A stretch of 32,060 nt of DNA from JABDPF01 sp036351575 (GCA_036351575.1 JAZBPJ010000205.1:1-32060); one strand, 5' to 3'; positions 1 to 8,428 are shown, numbered from the stretch's first letter. Numbers and translations are program-made. Notes: generated from the letters alone by a model not told the origin.

Positions 1-1
1 C

Positions 2-1144
2 AGCCCGCTGCCCGGTTCCTGTGGAGGCGATGGCCTGCTGGCGTACCAGGCCTCGACGACGTTCCAGGTGTCCGCCAGCGGTTCGTACCTGGTTGTTGAT
101 GCGTTCAACGTGAACGGTGTCGACGTTACCGCGCTGATTTACCAGGGCGGTTTCGATCCGGCCAACCCGCAGAACAACCTGGTGACGCTCACCGGTGTCG
201 ACGGCTCCGAATTCGTCGATCTGACGGCCGGCGTGCCTTACACGCTGGTTGTCCAGCAGTGGTGCCAGAACTTTGTCGAGGGCGCCTGGTCGGTCACGTT
301 CAGCGGGCCGGGCAGTGTCACGTCGCCCGATACGCGAACGGTGCCGGCTTACACGGAAGGCGTATTCAGCAGCGGCGACCCGGTAGCGGACACCGACTGC
401 ACCCTGGCGGGCGTCAGCAGTTACTACCAGGAAGAGGGGCCGGTGCAGGTCAGCACGGCCGGAACTTATTACTACACGGACATCTTCACGATCGACCTCG
501 AAGTGGACATCTGCATGCTGGTGTACAGCGCGCCGTTCGATCCGGCCAACCCGCAAAACAACCTGGTCGGCACGGCCATGGACGACTACGGCAGCGTGGA
601 CCTCGCCAGCGGGCAGGACTATTATTTCGTGGTCCAGCCGCTGGGTTCCTCGGCCGACGGGCTGTATTTCTACGTCCTGGCGCCGCCCGCGGATTTCCGC
701 ATCAACAAGGCGCTGGCCGGTGGCTGGTTCAACGGCGCAACACCGGGGCAGGGCCTGTTCTTCGATATTTACGACGACCGCAACCAGATGTTCGCCGGCT
801 GGTACACCTTCGATCTCTCGCGCCCGGTTGACGGCACCGCGGAGCTCGGAGAGCCGGGTCACCGCTGGCTGACCGCTTTCGGCACGGTCAACGGGGCGGT
901 GGCCGACCTGGACGTCTACCTGGCTGCAGGCGGTGTGTTCGACGCTTCCGACCCGCCAATTGGTGATCAAACGATTGTCGGGTCGATGACGGTCGAGTTC
1001 AGCGACTGCATGGTTGGCTCGGTGGACTACTCGCTGACCGCGCCCGCGGTGTCGGGGCAGTTTGCGCTTGAACCGCTGGCGGATTCCCACGTCGAGCTTT
1101 GCGAATTCCTGACCGACGGACCGGGCATGCCCGGGCCGCTGTAA
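2..1144 (+). CDS. Secreted repeat protein, 5' end missing
   Basis: The reading frame is open from base 2 to the TAA at 1142-1144, so the N-terminus lies outside the window; the GTG at 68 is only an internal codon. I do not recognise a named family. Two copies of a roughly 100-residue unit are visible, each carrying FDPANPQNNLV followed by an aromatic beta-strand pattern (YTLVVQ in the first, YYFVVQ in the second). Both suggest beta-sandwich domains of an exported protein. The last 130 or so residues are a different module, with GGWFNGATPGQG, then FAGWYTFD, then a FSDC strand. This module resembles the N-terminal part of the protein at 12594-14360. Paired cysteines and acidic, aromatic composition fit an extracellular or cell-surface protein. 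A function cannot be assigned. It ends 51 bases before msrP. Confidence 0.75.
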   Translation, partial: SPLPGSCGGDGLLAYQASTTFQVSASGSYLVVDAFNVNGVDVTALIYQGGFDPANPQNNLVTLTGVDGSEFVDLTAGVPYTLVVQQWCQNFVEGAWSVTFSGPGSVTSPDTRTVPAYTEGVFSSGDPVADTDCTLAGVSSYYQEEGPVQVSTAGTYYYTDIFTIDLEVDICMLVYSAPFDPANPQNNLVGTAMDDYGSVDLASGQDYYFVVQPLGSSADGLYFYVLAPPADFRINKALAGGWFNGATPGQGLFFDIYDDRNQMFAGWYTFDLSRPVDGTAELGEPGHRWLTAFGTVNGAVADLDVYLAAGGVFDASDPPIGDQTIVGSMTVEFSDCMVGSVDYSLTAPAVSGQFALEPLADSHVELCEFLTDGPGMPGPL

Positions 1145-1153
1145 GATTCCACC

Positions 1154-1183
1154 GCCGGTTCCGGTCTACTGATCGGAACCGGC
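1154..1183 (+). terminator. Hairpin between the repeat protein and msrP
   Basis: GCCGGTTCCG at 1154-1163 is perfectly complementary to CGGAACCGGC at 1174-1183, leaving a 10-base loop. No T-run follows, so this is not a standard intrinsic terminator. It ends 2 bases before the msrP ribosome binding site (GGAG, 1186-1189) and could act as a weak or factor-dependent 3' end for the upstream gene, or affect msrP translation. Confidence 0.45.
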
Positions 1184-1195
1184 CTGGAGTCCGCC

Positions 1196-2143
1196 ATGAA
1201 GTGTAAAAACCCCATCCGCTCCTGGGAAATCACCAGCGAGAGCAACTACCTGAAGCGTCGCGATTTCATTCGCGGCACGGCCCTCGCCGCGGGGGGCGCC
1301 GCGTTGTCGACGGCGCTGCCCGCCGCCGCCTCACCCACTGGTCAAAAGCTCGAAACCGTACCCTGGCCCGGCAGCACAGACGAGAAAATGAACAGCTGGG
1401 AGGACGTCACCACTTACAACAACTTCTACGAGTTCGGTACGGCCAAGGAAGATCCGTACCGCAACGCCCAGAACTTCGAACCGCAGCCGTGGACGGTCGA
1501 AGTCGGCGGTGAGTGCGGCAAGCCGGGAACCTATGCCTACGAGGATATCGTTGGTCCGCACACGCTTGAAGACCGGGTCTACCGACACCGCTGCGTGGAA
1601 GCCTGGTCGATGGTCGTTCCCTGGGTCGGCTTTCCGTTGGGCGACCTGCTGAAACGATTCGAACCGAATTCAAACGCGAAGTACGTCGCGTTTCGCACCC
1701 TGCATGATCCCGAGCGCATGCCGGGCCAGCGCCGGCCCGTGCTGCGCTGGCCTTACCGCGAGGGCCTGACCATCGCCGAAGCGATGCACCCGCTGACGCT
1801 GATGGTCGTCGGCGTCTACGGCCGCGTTCTGCCGAACCAGAAAGGCGCCCCGATGAGGCTCGTCATTCCCTGGAAGTACGGCTTCAAGGGGATCAAGTCC
1901 ATCGTGTCGATCGAGTTTACCGAGCGCATGCCGAAAACGTCGTGGAACATGTCCGCACCGCACGAATACGGCTTTTACGCCAACGTGAACCCGGAGGTGG
2001 ACCACCCGCGCTGGAGCCAGGCGCGTGAACGCCGCATCGGCGCGGGACTGTTCGCCGAAAAGCAGCCCACCCTGATGTTCAACGGCTACGGCGAAGAAGT
2101 TGCGCAGCTTTATGCAGGCCTCAACCTGCGCAGATATTTTTAA
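1196..2143 (+). CDS. msrP: Protein-methionine-sulfoxide reductase catalytic subunit MsrP
   Basis: This is the periplasmic molybdopterin enzyme that reduces methionine sulfoxide in oxidised envelope proteins, taking electrons from MsrQ. At 315 residues it is close to the family length (E. coli YedY is 334). A Tat signal is visible: KRRDFIRG at residues 20-27 followed by a small-residue hydrophobic stretch. Cys133, in HRCVEAWSMVVPW, is the expected molybdenum ligand of the sulfite-oxidase-type fold. The C-terminal half keeps the family blocks GAPMRLVIPWKYGFK and SIVSIEF. The ATG at 1196 has GGAG at 1186-1189 as ribosome binding site. The TAA is followed with no gap by the ATG of msrQ, so the two are translationally coupled. 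Recognition is firm. Confidence 0.97.
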   Translation: MKCKNPIRSWEITSESNYLKRRDFIRGTALAAGGAALSTALPAAASPTGQKLETVPWPGSTDEKMNSWEDVTTYNNFYEFGTAKEDPYRNAQNFEPQPWTVEVGGECGKPGTYAYEDIVGPHTLEDRVYRHRCVEAWSMVVPWVGFPLGDLLKRFEPNSNAKYVAFRTLHDPERMPGQRRPVLRWPYREGLTIAEAMHPLTLMVVGVYGRVLPNQKGAPMRLVIPWKYGFKGIKSIVSIEFTERMPKTSWNMSAPHEYGFYANVNPEVDHPRWSQARERRIGAGLFAEKQPTLMFNGYGEEVAQLYAGLNLRRYF

Positions 2144-2752
2144 ATGTCCGCGGATTTCGTGCGCTGGCTCAAGCTGCCGGTTTTTTTGCTGTGCCTGCTG
2201 CCGGCGGTCAAACTGGTGCTGGAGGCCTTCGGCCTGTGGGGGCTTTCACTCGGCGCCAACCCGGTCGAAGAACTGATTCACCGCCTGGGCTGGTGGGGGC
2301 TCGCGTTTTTATTGATCACGCTGGCCGTTACCCCGCTGCGCCGCCTCAGCGGCCGGGCGTGGCTGCTGCGTTTTCGGCGCATGCTGGGCTTGTTCGCCTT
2401 TTTCTACGTGACGCTGCACTTCCTCGCCTACGCGGGCATCGACCAGCGATTCGCACTGGGCTACATCGTCGCCGACGTGGTGGAACGGCCGTACATCACC
2501 ATCGGGTTTCTCGCTTTTGTGCTGCTGATACCGCTGGCGGCGACGTCCACCCGCGGCATGGTGCGCCGTCTCGGGCCGCGCTGGAAAAAACTGCACCGCC
2601 TGGTTTACCTGATCGCCGTGCTGGGCGCCTGGCATTTTTACTGGCTGGTCAAGGCGGACCTGCTCGAACCGCTGGTTTTTGCCTCGATCCTGGCCTTGCT
2701 GCTGGGCTACCGCCTGGCAGTGCGTTACTTCAGGGCAAGCAACAAACCCTGA
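2144..2752 (+). CDS. msrQ: Heme-binding membrane subunit MsrQ
   Basis: MsrQ is the inner-membrane b-type heme protein that passes electrons from the respiratory chain to MsrP. The 202-residue product shows six hydrophobic segments, at about residues 8-30, 46-66, 80-98, 116-134, 150-170 and 173-193. His92 (TLHFLAYAG), His151 (KKLHRLVYL) and His164 (AWHFYWLV) sit where the E. coli heme-ligand histidines are found. The start ATG directly abuts the msrP stop codon and no separate ribosome binding site is needed, so the pair forms a two-gene operon. It is followed by two REP palindromes and then by convergent aceK. Confidence 0.96.
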   Translation: MSADFVRWLKLPVFLLCLLPAVKLVLEAFGLWGLSLGANPVEELIHRLGWWGLAFLLITLAVTPLRRLSGRAWLLRFRRMLGLFAFFYVTLHFLAYAGIDQRFALGYIVADVVERPYITIGFLAFVLLIPLAATSTRGMVRRLGPRWKKLHRLVYLIAVLGAWHFYWLVKADLLEPLVFASILALLLGYRLAVRYFRASNKP

Positions 2753-2759
2753 CGTTGGA

Positions 2760-2776
2760 TCGCCCGCATGGCGGGC
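2760..2776. repeat. REP-like palindrome, copy 1
   Basis: TCGCCCGCATGGCGGGC, with palindromic core GCCCGCATGGCGGGC (2762-2776), is followed by TCCTACA. On the minus strand this reads TGTAGGAGCCCGCC and onward, which matches the well-known REP type of Pseudomonas and Xanthomonas relatives. It lies between the convergent ends of msrQ and aceK and could terminate or stabilise both transcripts. Confidence 0.75.
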
Positions 2777-2791
2777 TCCTACAATACCCAA

Positions 2792-2808
2792 TCGCCCGCA
2801 TGGCGGGC
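2792..2808. repeat. REP-like palindrome, copy 2
   Basis: This is an identical 17-base copy of the preceding element (core 2794-2808), in the same orientation and 32 bases further on. This copy is followed by GAAAAGC rather than by the TCCTACA flank. Closely spaced REP pairs are typical of this repeat class. It ends 13 bases before the aceK stop codon. Confidence 0.75.
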
Positions 2809-2821
2809 GAAAAGCACAAGC

Positions 2822-4552
2822 TCACCCGTAGCGGTGGCAGAATCGCTCTTCGGCGGGGTAGGGAAAGATATCGGCGCTGCGCCCGGAGAGGATGTCTTGC
2901 TGGATCTTTTTCCACCAGTCCGCGGTCATCAGTTCGGCGTGATGTTTCTTGAACTCCGCCATGCCCTCCGCGTCGGCGAAGAAAAACGGGCCGAAGGTCT
3001 CGGGAAAGACATCGTTTTCCTTCACTGAATACCAGGGCTCGTCCGACATCATGTCCTCGTAATTTCGGGCCGGCGGCACGCGGCGAAAATTGCAGTCGGT
3101 GATGTAGCTGATCTCGTCGTAATCGTAGAAGACGACGCGCCGGTGCCGGGTCATGCCGAAATTCTTTTTCAGCATGTCGCCGGGAAAAATATTCGCGCCG
3201 GCGAGATCCCGGATCGAATCACCGTAGTCCCTGATGGCCTGTTCGCGCGCTTTTCCTTCAGCCCGCGCCAGGAAATTGTCGAGCGGCTCCATGCGGCGTT
3301 CGATATAGCAGTGCCGAATGATCAGGCGGTCCTTGACTTCTTCAATGGAACCCTCGCAACTGGCTTTCAGCTCCGCCATCAGGTCCGGGTCGATCCGCTT
3401 GAGCGGAATGGCCACGTTGGAATACTCCAGCGTATCGGCCAGGCGGCCGACGCGGTCGTGGTTCTTGACCAGCGTGTACTTGGCGCGCACCTCTTTCGCC
3501 GAGGAGGTCTTGGGCGGGTCGAAGCGGTCCTTGATCATCTTGAAGACGAAGGGAAAGGACGGCAGGCAGAAGACCAGCATGACCATGCCGCGAACGCCGG
3601 GTGCGATGACGAAGTTGTCGCGCGAATGCCGCAGATGGTGGTGCAGCACGCGGTAAAAAAGCGTCTTGGCCTGCTTTTGCAGCCCCAGCATCGCGTAGAG
3701 GTCCACCGGCGACTTGCGCGGCATGATGGACGTCAGGAAGCGAACATAGGCCGAAGGAACCTCCATGTCCACCAGGAAATAGGCGCGCGAGAAACTGAAC
3801 AGTACGGCCGCGTCCCCGGGATCGGTCAGCAGGCAGTCCACTGTCATCGTGCCGTCGGCGTTCCTCAGCAAGGGGATGATGAACGGCGTGCGCTTGGTGC
3901 CGTTGACCATGCGCCCGACGACGTAGGCCGCCTTGTTTCTGAAAAAAAGGCTATGCAGCACCTGCAGCTGGTAATTGGGTTCTTCTCTCCAGTCCGGATC
4001 GCGGTGTTCGAGCACGGCCCGCTCCAGATAGCGCAGGTCGCGCCTGAGGTTTTCGAACGGCACGTCGAGCCTGCAGGCGGACAGGATTTCGAGCAGCGCC
4101 CGCCGCAGGCCGTCCTTGCCCGGGTAGTGGCTGTGGTAGGTCGGCTGGCTGGCTTCAAGGTATTCCGTGCTGATGGCCGGCCGCCAGAAAATATACTCGC
4201 TGTTGTAATAGTCGCGGTGCAGCACGCGGCAGGCGACCGAGTTGTAGAACGTTTCAGCGCACTCGGCCTGCCAGTGGTTCATCAACTTGCCGATAAAAGC
4301 GATCTTGATGCGGGGCCAGGCGTCCGTTTTTACCGCGACATCCGGAAACTGCTGGATGATGGTATCCACTGTCTCGCGCACGCGTTCCTCGTAACCCTGA
4401 ATGCGTTTCAGGTTGACCTCGGCGGCCTTTTTCCAGTCCGCCCGCTCGAAGCAATCTCTGCCGTCCTGGCTGTGCCGGCGAAACAGTGCGTAGTGACGGT
4501 CGAAACCCTCCAGGATGATCTGGGCGATGCCCGCCCAGGCGTCTGAGCTCAT
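2822..4552 (-). CDS. aceK: Isocitrate dehydrogenase kinase/phosphatase AceK
   Basis: AceK phosphorylates and dephosphorylates isocitrate dehydrogenase, steering carbon between the TCA cycle and the glyoxylate bypass. The 576-residue product has the full family length. Family blocks are easy to see: LFFRNKAAYVVGR, the nucleotide-binding region APGVRGMVMLVF with FVFKMIKDRF, the regulatory/catalytic KNHDRVGRLADT, IRHCYIERRMEPL, and the kinase-like NIFPGDMLKKNFG followed by VVFYDYDEISY. A longer start (ATG at 4585) is possible, but ATG 4552 leaves eight residues before IAQIILEGF, exactly as in E. coli AceK, and the longer version would run into the TATAAT box of the divergent gene. No aceA or aceB is adjacent, unlike the aceBAK operon of enteric bacteria. 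Confidence 0.96.
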   Translation of the reverse strand: MSSDAWAGIAQIILEGFDRHYALFRRHSQDGRDCFERADWKKAAEVNLKRIQGYEERVRETVDTIIQQFPDVAVKTDAWPRIKIAFIGKLMNHWQAECAETFYNSVACRVLHRDYYNSEYIFWRPAISTEYLEASQPTYHSHYPGKDGLRRALLEILSACRLDVPFENLRRDLRYLERAVLEHRDPDWREEPNYQLQVLHSLFFRNKAAYVVGRMVNGTKRTPFIIPLLRNADGTMTVDCLLTDPGDAAVLFSFSRAYFLVDMEVPSAYVRFLTSIMPRKSPVDLYAMLGLQKQAKTLFYRVLHHHLRHSRDNFVIAPGVRGMVMLVFCLPSFPFVFKMIKDRFDPPKTSSAKEVRAKYTLVKNHDRVGRLADTLEYSNVAIPLKRIDPDLMAELKASCEGSIEEVKDRLIIRHCYIERRMEPLDNFLARAEGKAREQAIRDYGDSIRDLAGANIFPGDMLKKNFGMTRHRRVVFYDYDEISYITDCNFRRVPPARNYEDMMSDEPWYSVKENDVFPETFGPFFFADAEGMAEFKKHHAELMTADWWKKIQQDILSGRSADIFPYPAEERFCHRYG

Positions 4553-4587
4553 GGCGTGATCCACTCTCGAATCGGAATGAACCATAG

Positions 4588-4593
4588 TATAAT
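4588..4593 (+). promoter_or_regulatory. Consensus -10 box upstream of the 4622 gene
   Basis: A perfect TATAAT lies 28 bases before the GTG start of the small secreted protein, in the divergent gap with aceK. No good -35 hexamer is seen at 16-18 bases upstream, so activator dependence or a weak promoter is possible. Confidence 0.5.
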
Positions 4594-4621
4594 CACCGTT
4601 CGTCTTTTCAGGAGTCTAAAC

Positions 4622-5014
4622 GTGAAACGAATTCTTACCTTGGTCGCCGCGGTTTCGCTCGCCGGCGCGCTGAACGCCCAGGACGCCGAATCACTGGAGG
4701 AGCAGTACGAGGTCGTGCTGCCTGAAGATGCGCAGCAGTGCATACTACCGGCAGCGCCGGACGCCATACCCGAGGGCGCGACGCTCGACCAGCTCAAGGC
4801 CGCCAAGGCGGACGTGGCGAAATTCCAGGCTGCCGTGATGACTTTCCGTGATTGCCTCGCCGCCGCCGAGGAAAACCCTGCGAACACCGCCGGCAACAAG
4901 CAGGCCATCATCGATTCCTACAACTATTCGGTTGAAATGGAAGAACGCGTGGCCAACCGTTTCAACGAAGCGGTACGCGCGTACAAAGAAGCCAAGGCAG
5001 CGGCCGAAGGCTGA
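4622..5014 (+). CDS. Small secreted protein of unknown function
   Basis: The 130-residue product has a clear Sec signal peptide (KRILTLVAAVSLAGALNA, cleavage likely before QDAES) and a mature part that is acidic and mostly helical by composition, with two cysteines. The C-terminal third (NYSVEMEERVANRFNEAVRAYKEAKAAAEG) looks like a helix or coiled coil. I do not recognise a family. The start is set by GGAG at 4611-4614, seven bases before GTG 4622; an upstream in-frame ATG (4556) lacks a ribosome binding site and would bury the signal peptide. A perfect -10 box lies upstream and a strong intrinsic terminator at 5028-5055 ends the unit, so it is probably monocistronic. It is divergent from aceK. 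Confidence 0.8.
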   Translation: MKRILTLVAAVSLAGALNAQDAESLEEQYEVVLPEDAQQCILPAAPDAIPEGATLDQLKAAKADVAKFQAAVMTFRDCLAAAEENPANTAGNKQAIIDSYNYSVEMEERVANRFNEAVRAYKEAKAAAEG

Positions 5015-5027
5015 TCACCGTTCTGAG

Positions 5028-5055
5028 AAAGCCGGGGCTCACCCCGGCTTTTTTT
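5028..5055 (+). terminator. Intrinsic terminator of the 4622 gene
   Basis: GCCGGGG (5031-5037), loop CTCA, CCCCGGC (5042-5048), then seven T residues (5049-5055). AAA before the stem extends it by pairing with the first Ts. This is a textbook Rho-independent terminator, 14 bases after the stop codon. Confidence 0.93.
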
Positions 5056-5090
5056 ATGCCGTACCCAGCGGCAAGAAAAAAGGATATGCC

Positions 5091-8000
5091 ATGAAGCGTA
5101 AAATCCAGTTGGCGGCACTCAGCGCCGCGCTCACCCTGTTATCCAGCAACGTCCCGGCCGCGGCCGAAGAAGATAAAGGACACCCCCTGGCCGGCATTGC
5201 GCTGCGCTCGATCGGCCCGGCGCTGACCACCGGCCGCGTTTCCGACTTCGCATTCACACCGGGCGCCTGGCAGAAGCATTACGTGGCGATGGCCAGCGGC
5301 AACCTGTGGAAGACCGAGAACAACGGCATTACCTGGGATGCCGTGTTCGACAACGAGGGTTCCTACGCCATCGGCGTGGTGGAGCTGGACCCGAACAACC
5401 CGAATACCGTCTGGGTGGGCACCGGCGAGAACAACAGCCAGCGCAGCGTCGGCTACGGTGATGGCGTCTACAAGTCCGTCGACGGCGGCAAGAGCTGGAA
5501 GAACATGGGCCTGAAAAACTCGGGCCATATCTCGATGATCCGCATCCACCCGGAAGACAGCGATACCGTGTGGGTCGCAGCTCAAGGTCCGCTCTGGAAC
5601 CCCGGGGGTGACCGCGGGCTGTACAAGACGACCGACGGCGGCGCGAATTGGGAGCGCATTCTCAAGATCGACGAGGATACCGGCGTCAACGAGTTCGTGA
5701 TGGACCCGGCCGATCCGGACGTCATCGTGGCTTCGAGCTACCAGCGCCGGCGCCACGTCTGGACGCTGATCAACGGCGGTCCCGGCGGCGGCATCCACAA
5801 GACAACGGACGGCGGCAAGACCTGGCGCAAGCTCGCGGGCGGCCTGCCCGACGGCGACCTGGGCCGCATCGGCCTCGCCATGGCGCCGACGCAGCCCGGC
5901 CTGATCTACGCGATCGTCGAGGCCGATGAAAAGGGCAAAGGCGTCTACCGCAGCACGGATTTCGGCGAGAGCTGGGAAAAGCGCTCGGATCATATGACCA
6001 CCAGCCCGCAGTACTACAACGAGCTTTACGTCGACCCCAACGACGCCGACGTGCTGTATTCCGTCGACACCTTCACGCACCGCTCGCGTGACGGCGGCAA
6101 GACCTGGGAACGCCTGTCTCTCAACAGCCGCCACGTCGACGACCACGCGCTGTGGATCGACCCGGCGAACAGCGATCACTTCTTTATCGGCGGGGACGGC
6201 GGCGTCTATGAGACCTGGGACGGCGGCGAGACCTGGCGGCACCGGGGCAATCTGCCGACGGTGCAGTACTACCGCGCCACGCCGGACAACGACAGCCCGT
6301 TCTACAACGTCTGCGCCGGCACACAGGACAACCTGACCCAGTGCGGCCCCAGCCGCAATACTTACACAGACGGCATCACCAACGCCGACTGGTGGTTCGT
6401 ACAGTTCGGCGACGGCTTCAAGGCGCAGATCGATCCCGAAAACGCCAACATCATCTATGCCCAGTACCAGTACGGCGGACTCGCCCGTTTCGACAAGGTC
6501 ACCGGCGAACGGCTGACCATCACGCCGCAGCCAGGCGCTGACGAGGACGCCTACAAGTGGAACTGGAATGCGCCGCTGATCATATCGCCGCACGACAACG
6601 AGCGGCTCTATTACGGGGCCGAGAAGCTGTTCCGATCCGACGACCGCGGAGAAAGCTGGACGGTGGTCAGTCCCGACCTGACTCGCGGCCTTGACCGCAA
6701 CAAGCTCGACGTCATGGGACGGGTCTGGAGTGTCGATGCCATCGCCAAGAACGATTCGACCTCGATCTACGGCAGCCTGATCGCGGTGGACGAGAGCCCG
6801 CTGGTCGAAGGCCTGCTGTACGCCGGTACCGACGACGGCCTGATTCACGTCAGCAGCGACGGCGGCGAAAACTGGGCCACCACCGATTCCTTCAAGGGCG
6901 TGCCCGACATGTCGCTGGTCGAGGACATCATCGCCTCGCAGCACGACGCGGATACAGCCTACGCGGTGTTCGACAACCACAAGCGCGGCGATTACAAGCC
7001 CTACGTGCTGAAAACCACCAACCGCGGCAAGAGCTGGAACCTGATTTCCTCAGATCTGCCGGAGTGGGGCAGCGCGCACACCATCGCCGAGGATCACGTG
7101 GCCCCGGACCTGCTGTTCGTGGGCACGGAATTCGGCGTGTTCTTCAGCAACAACGGCGGCGGCTCCTGGCACGAATTGACCACCCTGCCGACGATTTCCG
7201 TGCGCGACCTGGAAATTCAGCGGCGCGAAGGCGACCTCGTGCTCGGCACCTTTGGGCGCGGCGTGTATATCCTCGACGACTTCTCGCCGCTGCGAACCTC
7301 CGAGGCCGACCTGGCCAAGGGTCCGGTGCTGTTCGAGCCGCGTGATTCCTGGATGTACATCGAGGATGCGCGGCGCGGCTGGGGTGAGAAGGGTGATTTC
7401 GGCACCGACCGCTTCACCGCGGAAAACCCGCCTTACGGGGCTGTTGTTTCCTACTACCTGCCGGAAAGCCTGTTGATGCTGAAGGAGCAGCGCCTTGAGG
7501 ACGAGGCGAAAAAAGCCGAGGCCGGCGAAGATACGCCGTACCCGGCATGGGACCGTCTGCGCCGCGAGGACCGCGAAGAAAAACCTTCGGTCATGCTGAC
7601 CATTCGTGACGTCGACGGCAACGTGGTCAACCGGGTTGCCGCGAAGACCGGCAAGGGCTTCCACCGGGTTGCCTGGAACATGCGTTACCCCGCGCCGAAC
7701 CCGGTCAACCTGAAACCGGCCGGCAAACGGCTGCCGTGGGAAAGCGACCCGGCCGGCCCGATGGTGCTGCCCGGTGAATACAGCGTAACGCTGTCGAAGC
7801 GCGTCGAGGGCCGGTTTGAAGACATCACCGAAGCGCAGAGCTTCAAGCTGAAGCCCATGTTCGATGGCGGACTGGTGACCGACGACCGCGAGGGTCTGCT
7901 GGCCTTCCAGCAGAAGACCGCGGAGCTGTACCGCGCCGTCATGGGCGCATCACGCGCCGTCGACGAAATCGACAGCCGCATCGAGCACATGATGCAGGCC

Positions 8001-8354
8001 GTTACCGACACGCCGACTTCGACCGAAGCCCATGCTTCAGCCCTGCGCGCGCTGAAAGCGCGTCTGCAGGAGGTCCAGGTCGGGCTGAACGGCGACGCCA
8101 CGGTTACATCGCGCAATGAGCCGGCGCCGATGGCGCTGACCACCCGCGTCGGCACCATCGCTTACGGCACCTGGAACACCCAGGCAGGCGTTACGGGCAA
8201 CTTCAGTGATTCCTACGACGTGGCGGCCGAACAGTTCCCCGGCATCCTGGGCGAGCTGAAAGCCATCGATACCGAGCTGACCGCGATCGAGCAGGAACTG
8301 GAAGGCGAGGGCGCGCCCTGGACGCCGTCCCGTATTCCCGACTGGAAGGGTTGA
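5091..8354 (+). CDS. Secreted BNR/Asp-box beta-propeller protein (sortilin/VPS10-like)
   Basis: The 1087-residue product begins with a Sec signal (MKRKIQLAALSAALTLL, ending near PAAAEE). It is dominated by Asp-box motifs of the S-x-D-G-G-x-T-W type. About ten are visible, among them SVDGGKSW, TTDGGANW, TTDGGKTW, STDFGESW, SRDGGKTW, TWDGGETW, SSDGGENW and TTNRGKSW. This is the pattern of large VPS10/sortilin-type or YCF48-like propellers that databases often call glycosyl hydrolase. The sialidase catalytic set is not evident, so enzymatic activity should not be assumed. The last 300 or so residues (after YILDDFSPLR) are a separate region with a short Ig-like stretch (VMLTIRDVDGNVV) and a helical C-terminus. 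The start is ATG 5091, with AAAAGG just upstream. The frame is open back to 4848, but that region crosses the upstream gene and its terminator. Confidence 0.88.
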   Translation: MKRKIQLAALSAALTLLSSNVPAAAEEDKGHPLAGIALRSIGPALTTGRVSDFAFTPGAWQKHYVAMASGNLWKTENNGITWDAVFDNEGSYAIGVVELDPNNPNTVWVGTGENNSQRSVGYGDGVYKSVDGGKSWKNMGLKNSGHISMIRIHPEDSDTVWVAAQGPLWNPGGDRGLYKTTDGGANWERILKIDEDTGVNEFVMDPADPDVIVASSYQRRRHVWTLINGGPGGGIHKTTDGGKTWRKLAGGLPDGDLGRIGLAMAPTQPGLIYAIVEADEKGKGVYRSTDFGESWEKRSDHMTTSPQYYNELYVDPNDADVLYSVDTFTHRSRDGGKTWERLSLNSRHVDDHALWIDPANSDHFFIGGDGGVYETWDGGETWRHRGNLPTVQYYRATPDNDSPFYNVCAGTQDNLTQCGPSRNTYTDGITNADWWFVQFGDGFKAQIDPENANIIYAQYQYGGLARFDKVTGERLTITPQPGADEDAYKWNWNAPLIISPHDNERLYYGAEKLFRSDDRGESWTVVSPDLTRGLDRNKLDVMGRVWSVDAIAKNDSTSIYGSLIAVDESPLVEGLLYAGTDDGLIHVSSDGGENWATTDSFKGVPDMSLVEDIIASQHDADTAYAVFDNHKRGDYKPYVLKTTNRGKSWNLISSDLPEWGSAHTIAEDHVAPDLLFVGTEFGVFFSNNGGGSWHELTTLPTISVRDLEIQRREGDLVLGTFGRGVYILDDFSPLRTSEADLAKGPVLFEPRDSWMYIEDARRGWGEKGDFGTDRFTAENPPYGAVVSYYLPESLLMLKEQRLEDEAKKAEAGEDTPYPAWDRLRREDREEKPSVMLTIRDVDGNVVNRVAAKTGKGFHRVAWNMRYPAPNPVNLKPAGKRLPWESDPAGPMVLPGEYSVTLSKRVEGRFEDITEAQSFKLKPMFDGGLVTDDREGLLAFQQKTAELYRAVMGASRAVDEIDSRIEHMMQAVTDTPTSTEAHASALRALKARLQEVQVGLNGDATVTSRNEPAPMALTTRVGTIAYGTWNTQAGVTGNFSDSYDVAAEQFPGILGELKAIDTELTAIEQELEGEGAPWTPSRIPDWKG

Positions 8355-8356
8355 GG

Positions 8357-8385
8357 AAAAGGGTGAGTAAAAGGGTGAGTAAAAA
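8357..8385 (+). repeat. Tandem GGGTGAGTAAAA units before the palindrome
   Basis: Two copies of GGGTGAGTAAAA, separated by nothing, precede the GGGTCAGAGTAG half of the palindrome at 8387. They look like decayed half-copies of that element (GGGTcAGAGTA against GGGTgAGTA). A short run of A residues between the units supplies a T-run for minus-strand termination. Confidence 0.5.
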
Positions 8386-8386
8386 A

Positions 8387-8415
8387 GGGTCAGAGTAGCT
8401 CAGCTACTCTGACCC
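8387..8415. repeat. GGGTCAGAG palindrome, copy 1 (bidirectional terminator)
   Basis: GGGTCAGAGTAGCT, a single central C, then its exact reverse complement. Six A residues lie to the left and CGGTTTTA to the right, so both strands can form a 14-bp hairpin followed by a T-run. It is placed between the convergent propeller gene (ends 8354) and the DUF3313-like gene (ends 8495). Three further copies occur in this window. Confidence 0.85.
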
Positions 8416-8428
8416 CGGTTTTATCCTT

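Noticed and set aside
3143..4546. 467-codon open frame antisense to aceK
   Set aside because: The minus strand encodes full-length AceK. The antisense translation is low-complexity, rich in Val, Gln, Arg and His.
4848..5090. Extended N-terminus of the propeller protein
   Set aside because: The extension overlaps the upstream gene in another frame, crosses a strong terminator and would hide a good signal peptide starting at ATG 5091.
5139..6980. 613-codon open frame antisense to the propeller gene
   Set aside because: It is a GC-rich shadow: Val/Ala/Arg-rich with no motif, while the plus strand encodes clear Asp-box repeats.
5091..8354. Propeller protein as an active sialidase
   Set aside because: Asp-boxes alone are structural. 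The arginine triad and other catalytic residues of sialidases were not recognised.
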